Source of the DNA: Saccharomyces uvarum
Lineage: Eukaryota > Ascomycota > Saccharomycetes > Saccharomycetales > Saccharomycetaceae
Direction: 5' to 3'
NCBI GenBank assembly: GCA_947243795.1
Contig: OX365929.1
Coordinates: 62,001-126,000, forward strand
Length of the DNA: 64,000 nt
Made by a program: the position numbers and the translations under genes. Positions 1-10,858 of this stretch are shown here, one piece after another (positions within the stretch are counted from its first letter, which is position 1; the number at the start of each line of letters is the position of its first letter). The notes beneath the pieces were generated by a model, which saw only the letters and a program-made list of their open reading frames with translations, searched no databases and was not told the DNA's origin.

Positions 1-1
1 T

Positions 2-364
<363 letters not shown>

Positions 365-590
365 TTTATTTTCTAGATCTTAAATGACAATACATATAAT
401 CTATTCATTTCCATCTCTGTAAATAAGTTAAGTGTAAATATTCACTTGTTTTTACATATATTTTTTATTCAATTATCTCATATATCCATTATTTCCAATG
501 TATAAAAAAGGAACGAAGTAAATACACTTGCTCGAACAAACTATAAGAATAGGCAGACACGGAAAGTAAATAGCAGGAAGCACTAACGAT

Positions 591-1970
591 ATGCGATCAA
601 ACCCACGTTCAGGGGTCTTGACTCTGCTCCATACAGCATGTGGTGCAGGCGTATTAGCTATGCCGTTTGCATTCAAGCCGTTTGGGTTAATGCCAGCTTT
701 GATAACACTGACGTTCTGTGGAATATGTTCCTTATGTGGGTTGCTATTGCAGACACGAATAGTGAAGTACGTACCTAAATCTGAGAATGCTTCATTTGCT
801 AAACTCACACAGTTAATCAACCCATCGTTGAGTATATTATTTGATTTTGCCATTGCTGTTAAGTGTTTTGGTGTTGGTGTCTCTTACTTGATTATTGTCG
901 GAGACCTGATGCCACAGATAATGTCATCGATCTTATACCGTAATGATGATAGCACCGGAGATTCACAAGAGCATCATAAGTTCTTGGACAGGCGGTTATG
1001 CATATCTTTAGTTATGATGTTTGTCATTGCTCCCTTATGTTTCAAAAAAAGCCTAAATTCTCTACGGCATGCTTCTATGATTGCTATTGTCAGTGTTGCT
1101 TATTTGTGTGGCTTGATTATTTTCCATTTTCTAGATCGATCTCAATTAGAGAGAGGCCAAGTTTATTTTATGACACCCCACCAAGATGCTCAATCTCATT
1201 CACCTCTGACGACCTTGCCAATTTTTGTCTTTGCTTACACTTGTCATCATAATATGTTTAGTGTCATTAATGAACAAGCAGACAAGAGCTTCAAGATCCT
1301 CAGAAAAATTCCAATTCTTGCCATTTCTTTGGCCTATGTTTTATATGTCGTTATTGGTGGGACAGGTTATATGACCTTCGGTGATAATATTGTAGGAAAT
1401 ATTATCACTCTATATCCGAATTCCATATACACCACCATTGGAAGATTAGCTATGCTACTACTGGTTACGTTAGCATTTCCACTACAATGCCATCCCTGTA
1501 GATCATCAATAAAAAACATGATCGTTTTTATTGAAAACTTAAGAAAGGACAAGATGGATGGTAGCACAACTGGTTTTATTCCTCTAGACGATCTAAGTAG
1601 TGAAGATCCCCAAGAAGAAGTAGTACAACGAAACAACGAGCAATCAAATCTACCAGTAGAATCATCAAGGCAAACTAATGTTATCACTCTTTGTATTTTG
1701 ATATTTTCATATTTGTTGGCCATTTCAATTACATCCCTGGCCAAAGTCCTAGCCATTGTTGGAGCTACGGGATCTACATCTATCTCTTTTATTTTACCTG
1801 GTCTTTTTGGCTACAAATTAATCGGCTCAGAGTTTACAAACAGTAATGACAGAGTACCGACAAGTGTAAAAATATTCAAGTATTTAGGTCTATTCCTATT
1901 TATTTGGGGTATAGCAGTTATGGTAGCGTCTTTATTTGCCACTGCATTTTTAGGATCATCATCCCATTGA
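591..1970 (+). CDS. AVT5: AVT5, vacuolar amino-acid transporter family member
   Basis: A 459-residue polytopic membrane protein of the amino acid/auxin permease (AAAP) family, related to yeast AVT transporters and vertebrate SNAT/VGAT. The opening is typical: SGVLTLLHTACGAGVLAMPF at about residues 7-26, in the first membrane segment. I count about ten or eleven hydrophobic segments, with a hydrophilic acidic and Asn/Gln-rich loop at about 318-358 before the last membrane segments. AVT proteins move amino acids across the vacuolar membrane; the substrate of AVT5 is not well defined. The ATG at 591 is the first good start and gives the length known in S. cerevisiae. The gene converges on TEL1 with only 74 bp between the stop codons. 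Confidence 0.95.
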   Translation: MRSNPRSGVLTLLHTACGAGVLAMPFAFKPFGLMPALITLTFCGICSLCGLLLQTRIVKYVPKSENASFAKLTQLINPSLSILFDFAIAVKCFGVGVSYLIIVGDLMPQIMSSILYRNDDSTGDSQEHHKFLDRRLCISLVMMFVIAPLCFKKSLNSLRHASMIAIVSVAYLCGLIIFHFLDRSQLERGQVYFMTPHQDAQSHSPLTTLPIFVFAYTCHHNMFSVINEQADKSFKILRKIPILAISLAYVLYVVIGGTGYMTFGDNIVGNIITLYPNSIYTTIGRLAMLLLVTLAFPLQCHPCRSSIKNMIVFIENLRKDKMDGSTTGFIPLDDLSSEDPQEEVVQRNNEQSNLPVESSRQTNVITLCILIFSYLLAISITSLAKVLAIVGATGSTSISFILPGLFGYKLIGSEFTNSNDRVPTSVKIFKYLGLFLFIWGIAVMVASLFATAFLGSSSH

Positions 1971-2044
1971 CACTTTGTACATAACATTTTTGTATTTTTA
2001 TAGGACAAAGATAAAAATTGAAAAAAAAACTTTCGGCAGGATAA

Positions 2045-5000
2045 CTAATAAAATGGTGACCATCCCATGTATATAACACTTAGATTCGAGGGATCTGTCG
2101 CTTGCTGAATTAAGTCTTGTACACTAGACTCAACACTTAACCCATTTCCCATTAGTTTTTCCTCCACACCTTTCAGAGCTCTATAAGATTCTTGGTTTTC
2201 GTTTTTGTCACTGGTGTTAATAAATTTACTGACATTATCAAAAGTAGAAATAATTTCACTCTCTTCTTCAAATAAGTGTTCGTGTTTTTTGACCGGCGAC
2301 ATTACCCATGAATAAAGTGGATCCCATTTCAAGATGTTTAAAACACACATCACCTTAATGTAATCCTTTCTCAGTACGGCGTAGACTCTTTCACAACTCC
2401 GTCTAAATAATCCATCGACACCTGTGACTCCAAATCCGTCTACAATATCCCTGGTTAATCTGAAGGGAACCAATTCTGGAATGGGTAGCAATCTACCTTG
2501 ATCGAAAGCAATTCCCAAATCTATATGAATAGGCTCGCCTGTTGAACAATCGAGTAAAATATTGTTCAAATGTCTATCACCTAGACCTAATATATATCCG
2601 ACAATAGAGCTTGCGGCAACACCTCTTGTATACTTTTTTTTAGCTTCGAACCAGTCATTCGGATCAGGAAAAGAGTCAAAAAAGAAGTTTCTTAGTTGAG
2701 GTTTTGTCTCGTCAGTAACTTTTAAGTAAGTTTTCAGTCTCTCTTTATTCGATTTTGTTTGAACTGCTTTCATAGCCTTCCTTGCTTGATCGAATGTTAT
2801 CTTATCATCTTTATGTAGTGTACTCAAAATTTGATGTAATGATGTAGAGTTTGCTACAAATTCAATTATTCCCGCCTTTGGCCCCAACGGAATCACTTTA
2901 TATGTTCTAATACCCAAGTCCAACTTTCTTAGCTCTTTGTCATTTCTTAAGATTTTATTAACCTGTTGGAATACTTGTTCCATAATTGCGTCTTGTCTTA
3001 AATCGTCGTTACTGCCCTTCATTAACACCTTTTGTGCTGTTCCATCCGAAATATTGAAGGTGATTATTTTGGGCAAGGATAAACCAGTACTAGTGATGTT
3101 AACGGTTTCGTAGACGGATACGATATAAGGGCGAGCTTTCCTCCCGTCAATGGAACTCCTAATGGCGAATTCGCTAGTTGGTAAGGGAAGCTTCTCTAAT
3201 TTCAGCTGGTTCAGCCAATATTGACCAATTTTCAAATTGGCTAAATGTAACTTCTTTGTATTCTGCACAAATTTAAAATTTGCTAATTCTACAGACATTT
3301 CACAAAACTCTTGTACAGGAAGTAAATATTCCTTTGCAAAAGCACCTTTATCGTACCCCTGTAACTCTAAAAGAATCTTCCTGACAGCTTGGATTTTTTG
3401 GGATATGCCTGTATCTTTATTAGATTGTTTGTCATACAGTAGTATACTCATGACTGAATAGAGAGAATCAAATGGTAGTTTATAGAGAAGGCGTTTCATG
3501 GTTAGCTGTAACGGCTTTTGAAATTCACTATCCTCCATGGAAATCTTTGATGCAATCTGGTTGACCCAAGGTAAAAACTTCCAGCTTGGTATTGTACCAA
3601 TTTCTTTATATAGCAATTGATTGATCCTACTATTGTCGTCATTTTCAAACCACAAACCACAAAATTTATCAATAATGTCATTATCGTATTTATTACTGAA
3701 AACTAAGGTGTTGAGATAAAAGTGAAGCGCATGCCATAAGAACTTCTCCTTTTGAAGAAGTAGTGTCTTTAATATCTCGGAATCCCTATTATATTGAATT
3801 ACAACACGATTGTAATGTCTTTTGGCATCTTTTCTTTCGTTTTCTGGTAATTTCGTGTTTTTGTATATTAGTTCCAAAGCTTTTAGGTTGGTCTTCCCAG
3901 TATGTGATCTGCGTTCTTTTTCTTCGATCTCTCCATTTGATCGCAACTTTTGGGCTTGTTCATCAAGAAAGCTACCAAGTGTATAAAAAACATCAGAGCT
4001 TGATTCATGGTCGTCGACGTTTATATCCCAATTAACAATATTCTCTTCATATATCGTAGCAGCTGATTCAAGTCTGGATTCAGAACTCCACTTGACCAAG
4101 TGTGCTTTGACTTGATCCATAGAAATGTCGAGAAGTGGCTTGAAATCATTGTACCGTTCGCTTTCACTAAGGTCTGTCTTATCATAATCTAAGAGGTCTC
4201 TCATTATCATAACGGGTGTTTTATACTCGCGAGACTCCCAAAGGGCATTGGCAGAAACGTAACTTGCTAATCTTTCGACTTGGGATAATACAGAAGAATC
4301 TTCGAACGAGTCTGCGGCATTTTTAACTATATTGTTCATTAAAGTAGCGTTTCGTAGCGCATCCTGAGACGCATCGTTAGAAATTGCCATCTGAATGTAA
4401 TTGGCAAGCTGAATGATAGAGCCAAGCTGCAGGTAGTGTGAGAGTTTTACGTCTTGCTCTAGCGCATTCTTAGAAAGTACGTTCATTAAAGTGTGTCTAC
4501 TCTTGAGTGTTACTTTGTGGTCACGGAAATCCGTGATTTTTAATTTTGCTTTGTCAGCATTCATAATAGATTTCAATGTATGTGGGAGAGGAGTGCCAAG
4601 TTGGGAACTTGACGCTATTTTCGTAAATTCAATAATTGCGGTTAAAGTATCCATCCATTCCTCGTGGTTGGCGAAGTCCTGTCGACAATCAAAAACTGTT
4701 AATAAGGAATTCTCTAAACTTTTTACAGTAGAGTCAATATCTCGCGTTATGTTTTTTATAGCATTGTATAAACCTTTCGCTTTGGAGTCAATCAGTTTTG
4801 GAGTCAACAATTTCCAATCCCCTAATTCCAAATTCCATTTATAAACATCACTGGATCCTGAGTTTCTGCTTTCCAATAAACTTGTTAATCCATAGAAACC
4901 GCTGTCTTCTGTAGCCTTAATTAATGACCCTCTTTCTTCTTTAGATGAACTGGTATAATTTGCATCAAAATCAGCGTTATTGAAGAGAAAACGCTTCCAT

Positions 5001-8000
5001 GTATTTGATTCAATTCTATTAATGGAGTTCAAAACTCCGCTGATTGAGTGTGGAACAGGTAAACCTGCTATAAAATCATTGTCATTTATGGATTCGTAAA
5101 TTCTTTTAAGTGTATTTATATTCATTTCTTCGATCTTTGGCATGTTCATTTCCTCAAATAATAAATAACCGAATTCAAATTCTTCTATTTGAAGAGAGAT
5201 CTGACAAATATTTTCCAGATCCAAGCCAGAATACGCACGCAAACAATTTCTTTCCTTATACCTTGAACCCATTCTTATCATTTTGACTACACTTAAGAGC
5301 AGTTTTAACTTTATTTTAAAATCTTTAGCATTTAACAGTATTGATAATTGGGAAAATATCTGGTTAATCCACTTCAAGCAGCTTTTCGGATCGAAGGTCA
5401 TTGAAAGGAAAAATAAATCTTGAAGTACTGATTCACAAAGAGTGCTTGATTCTTTGCACAAAGGATACAAACAAACTATGTGGGATATATTAAATGAGAT
5501 GTGATGAACTAAACCACAAGCAAACTTGGCTATCCAACTGCCATATGGTTCATTTGGTGAGACGTAGTAATCGCGTAGAAATATATCCATTTGAACTTCA
5601 TTAGTCAACGGGTGCATAGCGTTCAACACGTCCTTATCCAATGGAGCAATTTTGTCCTTATTCTTATCTAAAACTTCCCCAGTAACGCCAAATTCGCTTC
5701 CTCTATTATCCATTGAATAACCCACTAAGTACGTCATAATACACTCCGAAAGAAAGAATGTTCCGGTAGAACCATATAATTCGGCCTGTTTATTAAACGC
5801 TGAAAGACGTCGGTATATTGTGTACGGTAAACCAGGATGACCAAATACGACCTCAAAATTTTTCAGATGACTATCGCTGCTGAAAACTGGTGAAGTCTTT
5901 ACTTGAACTTCTTCCTGTGAAATTTTATTTGCAAGATTTGCGAACCACAATTTGAAGTTTAGACTGAGAAATTCCTTCGGAACGTGGTGTTTTAGAATGT
6001 TACACGCAAATGTACTAGAGACAAAATAATCTATCTTTGACGCTACTGGTTTCCTAGCGTGTGAAAAAAGTAAAGAAAGTAATATAATGTCGTTTACACC
6101 ACAATCACTCGCTTCCAATAGCTCATTGTTTTCATATATGTCATCTTGAATGATATTCCCGAAAATCACGTCAAGGCAATGTTTCCATGTCTTTATTTTG
6201 ACGAGGTCCCAATGCTCTATAAGCCTTACAGTTTTTTTAAAGGACTGATTGAGCTCTTTATCGTTTTCTCTCAAATATATGAAAATTTGGCAAAAAAGGC
6301 TGGACAAAGACCGTTCTACCTTAAGCATATTTTTGTCAGCAAGGTTTAAAACTGAGTTAAAAACTGTAATCATTTCATCATGAATTTGTGTATCAATCAA
6401 AAACTTTGAAAGCCGAAGTATGATAAAATTCAAGATTGATGAGTTTATAAGTATATTTTCATATATCACAAAGAGATACTTTAATTCCCTGACACTTCGT
6501 AGTTTTCCTGTGTGAGTTGATGCCTTTTCAAGGTCGGTAACAACTGAAAGAAACAACAGTTTGAATTCTTGAGTGGTATTTTTTTCATGAGAAAAGTGTT
6601 TCTGGATTAAGTTCGTTCCGGGAATTAAAGGTATATGAAGTGGGTATTGGTACCTCATAGACGCAGTAGAGCTTTCAAACAAATATTTGGAAACGTAGGA
6701 ATCCGGGTATAGTTTTTCAACGATTGACCGAACCTCCGTAAGCGAGCCTAGGTCTGTAAATCTTATAATCCATTTTAGCATTAGCAGACGGTATTTCCGG
6801 TAATGTTTTGCCGTTGTTTTACCTGATATTTCGGGTATTATATCGAATATTAGTTCATTTATACCGCCACCGATAAAGGCAAGAGGGATGCATAGGTAAT
6901 AGCTATTTTCAACCAAGTAGGCATCGTCATGTCCGGAAATTTCGTGTAATATGTTCAAAACTTTCCTTTGATTAAAACCATGAGAAAAGTAAATTGCAGA
7001 AATCTCAACAAAATATTTTGCCAAAAATTGATGCATATCATTAAATCCAAAGAGAGATATATCCCATTCTATTTCAAGTTTGGCATTGGGAACTTTGATT
7101 CTGTTAAACCAGTACATGATTAAATCAAACTTGCAGAACTCAAAAAGCTCCATAAGATCTTGATGTTTCAAATCGCACGTTATTTGTTTTAATGCTTGTT
7201 TGATAAACGTGCGCGTATGATTAAAGCTTGAGTATGTCATCATATCTTCCAAAGAAAATACCAGGCTTGGGTAAGAAACCAATGATAATTTAGACATTGT
7301 AAGTGAGTAAAAGGCTGATTTTTCAAGGCTCTGCTGAGGGGAACCAAACAAGTTTTTGAGTTCAGAAAATATTATACTTTGATTTTTGTAGCTTACCTGG
7401 GCCATGTAGTTTGAAATAATGTCCAATTCGTTAATAATTGTGCAGGGATCTACCCTTTTTAAGCACTTGGTAAATGTAGCAAATACTCTTTGCTTCCCCC
7501 CTCTGACTGATCCGTGGGAAAGATCGTGGTATTGAAGTAGGTTAAGTAATAGTTTGGACAGGTTAATCGTAGGAGCAACACCAGTGAAAGAATTATCTTC
7601 AAACCTTGATATTATCCAGTCCAGAATATCATTACAATCCGAATTCAAGGATTTATCAGGATATGATAGCCACTGTTGTCTGATTGCGTCGATATAAGAC
7701 GTTAGCAAAAACATAGCCTGATTGGAAGAACTATAATGGTTGCAAAGTAACTTTTCTCCCAGAGCTTCTGTGAATTCCTCTAAAACTTTATTATACGGAG
7801 AATGATCCACAATCTGTTGTTTTAGCCACTGGCAAAAAGCACCAAGACAAGACATAAGTATATCGGTCGTAATACAGTCAGAGAACTCTAATGTAGCAAC
7901 CAAACACTCCGAAAAGCTCCTCCCCTCCGAAGCCCAAAGGTAAGCTTGAAATGCTTTATCCATATCTGAATGGTAAGGTCCTTGGAACCTACTTCCTCTT

Positions 8001-10414
8001 GCATAGGGGCTGAGATCCCAAGTGTTGTCTTCTGATGAGGCTTGAAAATAATTAACGATGGAAGCTCCTGCCCTGGATTTGCTTTTCTGCATTCTAATAA
8101 AATCATTAATAATTCCCTTCATATCAATTTTATCAAATACTAAGTGGTCAACATTTGCCGTGTGTATTGATAGAACTTCCTCAAAGAAGAAGCCATAAGA
8201 AGCTTGATTATCAAAACCAAGATGTGGAATCGTTAATGAAATTGTTCTCTTATACGCTGATATAAACTCAGAAAAAGTAGAGTCTCCACAGAGATTGTCT
8301 ACGATTTGTAGCATTTTTGCCGCCCATCTAAACCTTTGTAAAGGGGACAACGATGCTTCGTTGTCAATATTTTCCAATAGCCTGTAAAGAATTTCGTTGT
8401 ATCTGGTAAGATTCAAGGCCACTTTTGGTAAATTAAAGAAGGGTGTATCATAACTCTTCAGTTTTTCGCTAGATTTTATACCAAGAAGAAATTCCCGCTG
8501 TTTTTGAAAATACTGCCAAATATGACAGCTTTCATCCCAAAATGGTAAAATCGTTTTTTTTCTCCTGCACTTTCTATCATTAAATGGATCTTTTGTATCA
8601 TATTTGTTACCTAACCAAGATATGAAATTGGAGAACAGATCCTGCCTATCATCAACTTCATGCAATTGGTTCCACTTTGATTTTAGCCATGCAAAAATTC
8701 TATCAGAGGATGACGAACCATTTATAGATTGGAAATCTTTTCCAAAATGCTGAAGATACCCCCATAGCATGAACGATTCATTAGAAATTAATATAGGTCC
8801 TGAAATGTCAGATAGTTCATAAAGATCATAAATTTGATTGATGGTTTTCTCGTCTGACAGAAGTTGTTTCGAAAATTTTATTGCGTTAGCTAGCAAAAGA
8901 CAGCCAATCTGGCAAGATTCTTTTGATTTCACTAATGGTAAGCAAACTTTGAATAAGCGCGTCATGTCATCATTACTGATTTCACATGTTTGTTGGGATA
9001 GCAAAGGAATGAATGTAAAACATACCCAATTGAATGATTGAATTTTTTCGAATTTTGAAAAGAGAAGTTCTTTCAACTGCATAGTAAAACTTCTGGTGAA
9101 ATCTTTTAGTGCTCCATAAAATGAGCACAACTGTAGCCCGATCAATTTCAATTTGTGTGGGTTTTCTTCCCGTAAAAGGTGGATAAGAAATGTGTCCATA
9201 TCATCTGAGACCCGTAGAATAGAGGCTATATCCGGATCACATCTCCTTTTTTTAAATAGCAAAGAGTTATTTTCATGGTCGTTGTTCAATGCAAAATATG
9301 TTAACAACGATTTTGTTATTCCTAGTATTTTTAGCCAAACAGATGTACCATTACTATCTCTAAGCCCGAAATCACACAACTCAAACCACGACTTCTTATC
9401 GCCTGAATCTCGAAAACTTGAAAATTCAATATAGTCTAATGTAAATGATTGAGGCTTGTAATCACTCAGACGTAGAAGGATATATTCGCGGTATAGAGAA
9501 AGAAATGATTCGGAATGAAGCTCTTCTGCATAGCTCTCTTGGCCAATCATATAGGGCAGTTTTTGGTTCATTAGTTCACTCGAAGTAACATCAAACAGTG
9601 ATAACTGGTCTTGTACTGATTCATTGGAAGTATGTCCGATTGTCAAATTGTAATTCCACGTCTCCTTAGCGAGCATCAGTATATCAATAATACTTAAGCA
9701 ATGGCACCTCAAAATTAATTGGTTGATTAAAGACATTATCAATCTGGTATTACCATTTTCCTTTTTATTGAGCCTCAGAAAATCTATAACGGTCCAAATG
9801 ATTGTCTTTGTCACCTGATAAATACCAATTGTATCTAATGTTAATAAGTTGAGAAGAATCGATATAAAATTAGTCAGTGTCTTATCCACTATAGATATTC
9901 GCATTTGGTTGCCAAAATACTCACAGATTTTGTCCACCAAAGACACCCATTGATGTACCATGAACTTTAGCTTGAAAGGGTCACTTTTGATCAAGGTGTC
10001 CAGGGCAAACGATAGGTGGACTGAAACTGCATCTAATAAACTTTTTGAGTTCTCTTTGACCATCAATTCAGGTACTACTGACAAAAACAGCTTTATTGTT
10101 TTTACTTTAAATCTTGTGCATGTCTTCTCCACAAATAATCTTAAAACATATGATACTGTGGATAGTCTGCTTTCACTAAGTGATAACTTGTTCTTTGTTA
10201 AATCTGTCAAGTTTCGAAGGATTTCACAGTATTTTGTGTGCTCAGATGCGAGTAGCTCTACCAGAGCTTCCGCTGTAGTTGGTAAAACTTTAGTTGGTAT
10301 CCTTTCAGGATCTTCTTTTAAAACGGTTGTTAGCTCGTCTAACGCATTGTTTCTTTCTTTTATTTTGGTCGAGGATAACAAGTATAATGTATCCATGATT
10401 CCATGATCATTCAT
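2045..10414 (-). CDS. TEL1: TEL1, ATM-family PI3K-like checkpoint and telomere-length kinase
   Basis: A 2789-residue protein kinase, the yeast ATM orthologue. It is recruited to DNA ends by Mre11-Rad50-Xrs2, phosphorylates SQ/TQ sites in checkpoint proteins and promotes telomerase action at short telomeres. The long N-terminal part is helical-repeat (HEAT-like) sequence, and a FAT region precedes the kinase domain. Catalytic-loop residues G2612-D-R-H-L-N-N2618 and the DLG Asp at about 2632 are intact. The protein ends in a FATC tail of about 33 residues finishing GWSPFY. The start is ATG at 10414. It is two residues longer than the S. cerevisiae protein as I recall it. The N-terminal two-thirds is one of the most diverged coding stretches here; the kinase end is well conserved. 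Confidence 0.97.
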   Translation of the reverse strand: MNDHGIMDTLYLLSSTKIKERNNALDELTTVLKEDPERIPTKVLPTTAEALVELLASEHTKYCEILRNLTDLTKNKLSLSESRLSTVSYVLRLFVEKTCTRFKVKTIKLFLSVVPELMVKENSKSLLDAVSVHLSFALDTLIKSDPFKLKFMVHQWVSLVDKICEYFGNQMRISIVDKTLTNFISILLNLLTLDTIGIYQVTKTIIWTVIDFLRLNKKENGNTRLIMSLINQLILRCHCLSIIDILMLAKETWNYNLTIGHTSNESVQDQLSLFDVTSSELMNQKLPYMIGQESYAEELHSESFLSLYREYILLRLSDYKPQSFTLDYIEFSSFRDSGDKKSWFELCDFGLRDSNGTSVWLKILGITKSLLTYFALNNDHENNSLLFKKRRCDPDIASILRVSDDMDTFLIHLLREENPHKLKLIGLQLCSFYGALKDFTRSFTMQLKELLFSKFEKIQSFNWVCFTFIPLLSQQTCEISNDDMTRLFKVCLPLVKSKESCQIGCLLLANAIKFSKQLLSDEKTINQIYDLYELSDISGPILISNESFMLWGYLQHFGKDFQSINGSSSSDRIFAWLKSKWNQLHEVDDRQDLFSNFISWLGNKYDTKDPFNDRKCRRKKTILPFWDESCHIWQYFQKQREFLLGIKSSEKLKSYDTPFFNLPKVALNLTRYNEILYRLLENIDNEASLSPLQRFRWAAKMLQIVDNLCGDSTFSEFISAYKRTISLTIPHLGFDNQASYGFFFEEVLSIHTANVDHLVFDKIDMKGIINDFIRMQKSKSRAGASIVNYFQASSEDNTWDLSPYARGSRFQGPYHSDMDKAFQAYLWASEGRSFSECLVATLEFSDCITTDILMSCLGAFCQWLKQQIVDHSPYNKVLEEFTEALGEKLLCNHYSSSNQAMFLLTSYIDAIRQQWLSYPDKSLNSDCNDILDWIISRFEDNSFTGVAPTINLSKLLLNLLQYHDLSHGSVRGGKQRVFATFTKCLKRVDPCTIINELDIISNYMAQVSYKNQSIIFSELKNLFGSPQQSLEKSAFYSLTMSKLSLVSYPSLVFSLEDMMTYSSFNHTRTFIKQALKQITCDLKHQDLMELFEFCKFDLIMYWFNRIKVPNAKLEIEWDISLFGFNDMHQFLAKYFVEISAIYFSHGFNQRKVLNILHEISGHDDAYLVENSYYLCIPLAFIGGGINELIFDIIPEISGKTTAKHYRKYRLLMLKWIIRFTDLGSLTEVRSIVEKLYPDSYVSKYLFESSTASMRYQYPLHIPLIPGTNLIQKHFSHEKNTTQEFKLLFLSVVTDLEKASTHTGKLRSVRELKYLFVIYENILINSSILNFIILRLSKFLIDTQIHDEMITVFNSVLNLADKNMLKVERSLSSLFCQIFIYLRENDKELNQSFKKTVRLIEHWDLVKIKTWKHCLDVIFGNIIQDDIYENNELLEASDCGVNDIILLSLLFSHARKPVASKIDYFVSSTFACNILKHHVPKEFLSLNFKLWFANLANKISQEEVQVKTSPVFSSDSHLKNFEVVFGHPGLPYTIYRRLSAFNKQAELYGSTGTFFLSECIMTYLVGYSMDNRGSEFGVTGEVLDKNKDKIAPLDKDVLNAMHPLTNEVQMDIFLRDYYVSPNEPYGSWIAKFACGLVHHISFNISHIVCLYPLCKESSTLCESVLQDLFFLSMTFDPKSCLKWINQIFSQLSILLNAKDFKIKLKLLLSVVKMIRMGSRYKERNCLRAYSGLDLENICQISLQIEEFEFGYLLFEEMNMPKIEEMNINTLKRIYESINDNDFIAGLPVPHSISGVLNSINRIESNTWKRFLFNNADFDANYTSSSKEERGSLIKATEDSGFYGLTSLLESRNSGSSDVYKWNLELGDWKLLTPKLIDSKAKGLYNAIKNITRDIDSTVKSLENSLLTVFDCRQDFANHEEWMDTLTAIIEFTKIASSSQLGTPLPHTLKSIMNADKAKLKITDFRDHKVTLKSRHTLMNVLSKNALEQDVKLSHYLQLGSIIQLANYIQMAISNDASQDALRNATLMNNIVKNAADSFEDSSVLSQVERLASYVSANALWESREYKTPVMIMRDLLDYDKTDLSESERYNDFKPLLDISMDQVKAHLVKWSSESRLESAATIYEENIVNWDINVDDHESSSDVFYTLGSFLDEQAQKLRSNGEIEEKERRSHTGKTNLKALELIYKNTKLPENERKDAKRHYNRVVIQYNRDSEILKTLLLQKEKFLWHALHFYLNTLVFSNKYDNDIIDKFCGLWFENDDNSRINQLLYKEIGTIPSWKFLPWVNQIASKISMEDSEFQKPLQLTMKRLLYKLPFDSLYSVMSILLYDKQSNKDTGISQKIQAVRKILLELQGYDKGAFAKEYLLPVQEFCEMSVELANFKFVQNTKKLHLANLKIGQYWLNQLKLEKLPLPTSEFAIRSSIDGRKARPYIVSVYETVNITSTGLSLPKIITFNISDGTAQKVLMKGSNDDLRQDAIMEQVFQQVNKILRNDKELRKLDLGIRTYKVIPLGPKAGIIEFVANSTSLHQILSTLHKDDKITFDQARKAMKAVQTKSNKERLKTYLKVTDETKPQLRNFFFDSFPDPNDWFEAKKKYTRGVAASSIVGYILGLGDRHLNNILLDCSTGEPIHIDLGIAFDQGRLLPIPELVPFRLTRDIVDGFGVTGVDGLFRRSCERVYAVLRKDYIKVMCVLNILKWDPLYSWVMSPVKKHEHLFEEESEIISTFDNVSKFINTSDKNENQESYRALKGVEEKLMGNGLSVESSVQDLIQQATDPSNLSVIYMGWSPFY

Positions 10415-10858
10415 TGTTTATGATGCCAATTGCGTTGCCTTTTTTTTTTCTGGTGACCTTTTTTTTAAAAATTTGCTTGTTTTGTGAGGAGTGGGAATGT
10501 TCAACTAGGTTTAGTTATTCGATTGTCTTGATTCTAGTTGATCTTAACAGAATGACTTAGTATGCATATTGTACGGCTGGAGCTGTTAGTTGCGCTCTTG
10601 CTTGCGGAACGCTCTTTTTAGCATTCATATACATTCTAATCTTACTGGCGTGTATGTTTGTCATGTTGGCATACCAAAAAAAATAGGTAGATCAAGTCGA
10701 TGACTTCATCTACTCTCAAAAAGAGTAAACAGTGTTAATGATTTCCTCTAAAAATGCAATGAATCAATTGAGTTTTCTTAATCTGTTTAAAAGATTATGT
10801 TATATAAAAATATATATATATTTGTAAAATCTAAGTAAGAGTCAAAACAATTTCCTTT
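10415..10858. other. Intergenic: TEL1 promoter and RPL23A 3' flank
   Basis: No coding frame or RNA gene is recognisable. The TEL1 side carries poly-T/A tracts (about 10440-10475). A near-perfect inverted repeat (two 11-nt arms with one mismatch and a 3-nt loop) lies at 10688-10712. AT-rich sequence at 10798-10830 with TATATA runs is likely the 3' processing region of RPL23A, which is transcribed leftward into this gap. Confidence 0.6.

Noticed and set aside
9960-10406. A 148-codon frame opposite the TEL1 5' end
   Set aside because: Antisense to conserved TEL1 sequence, with no family similarity that I recognise.
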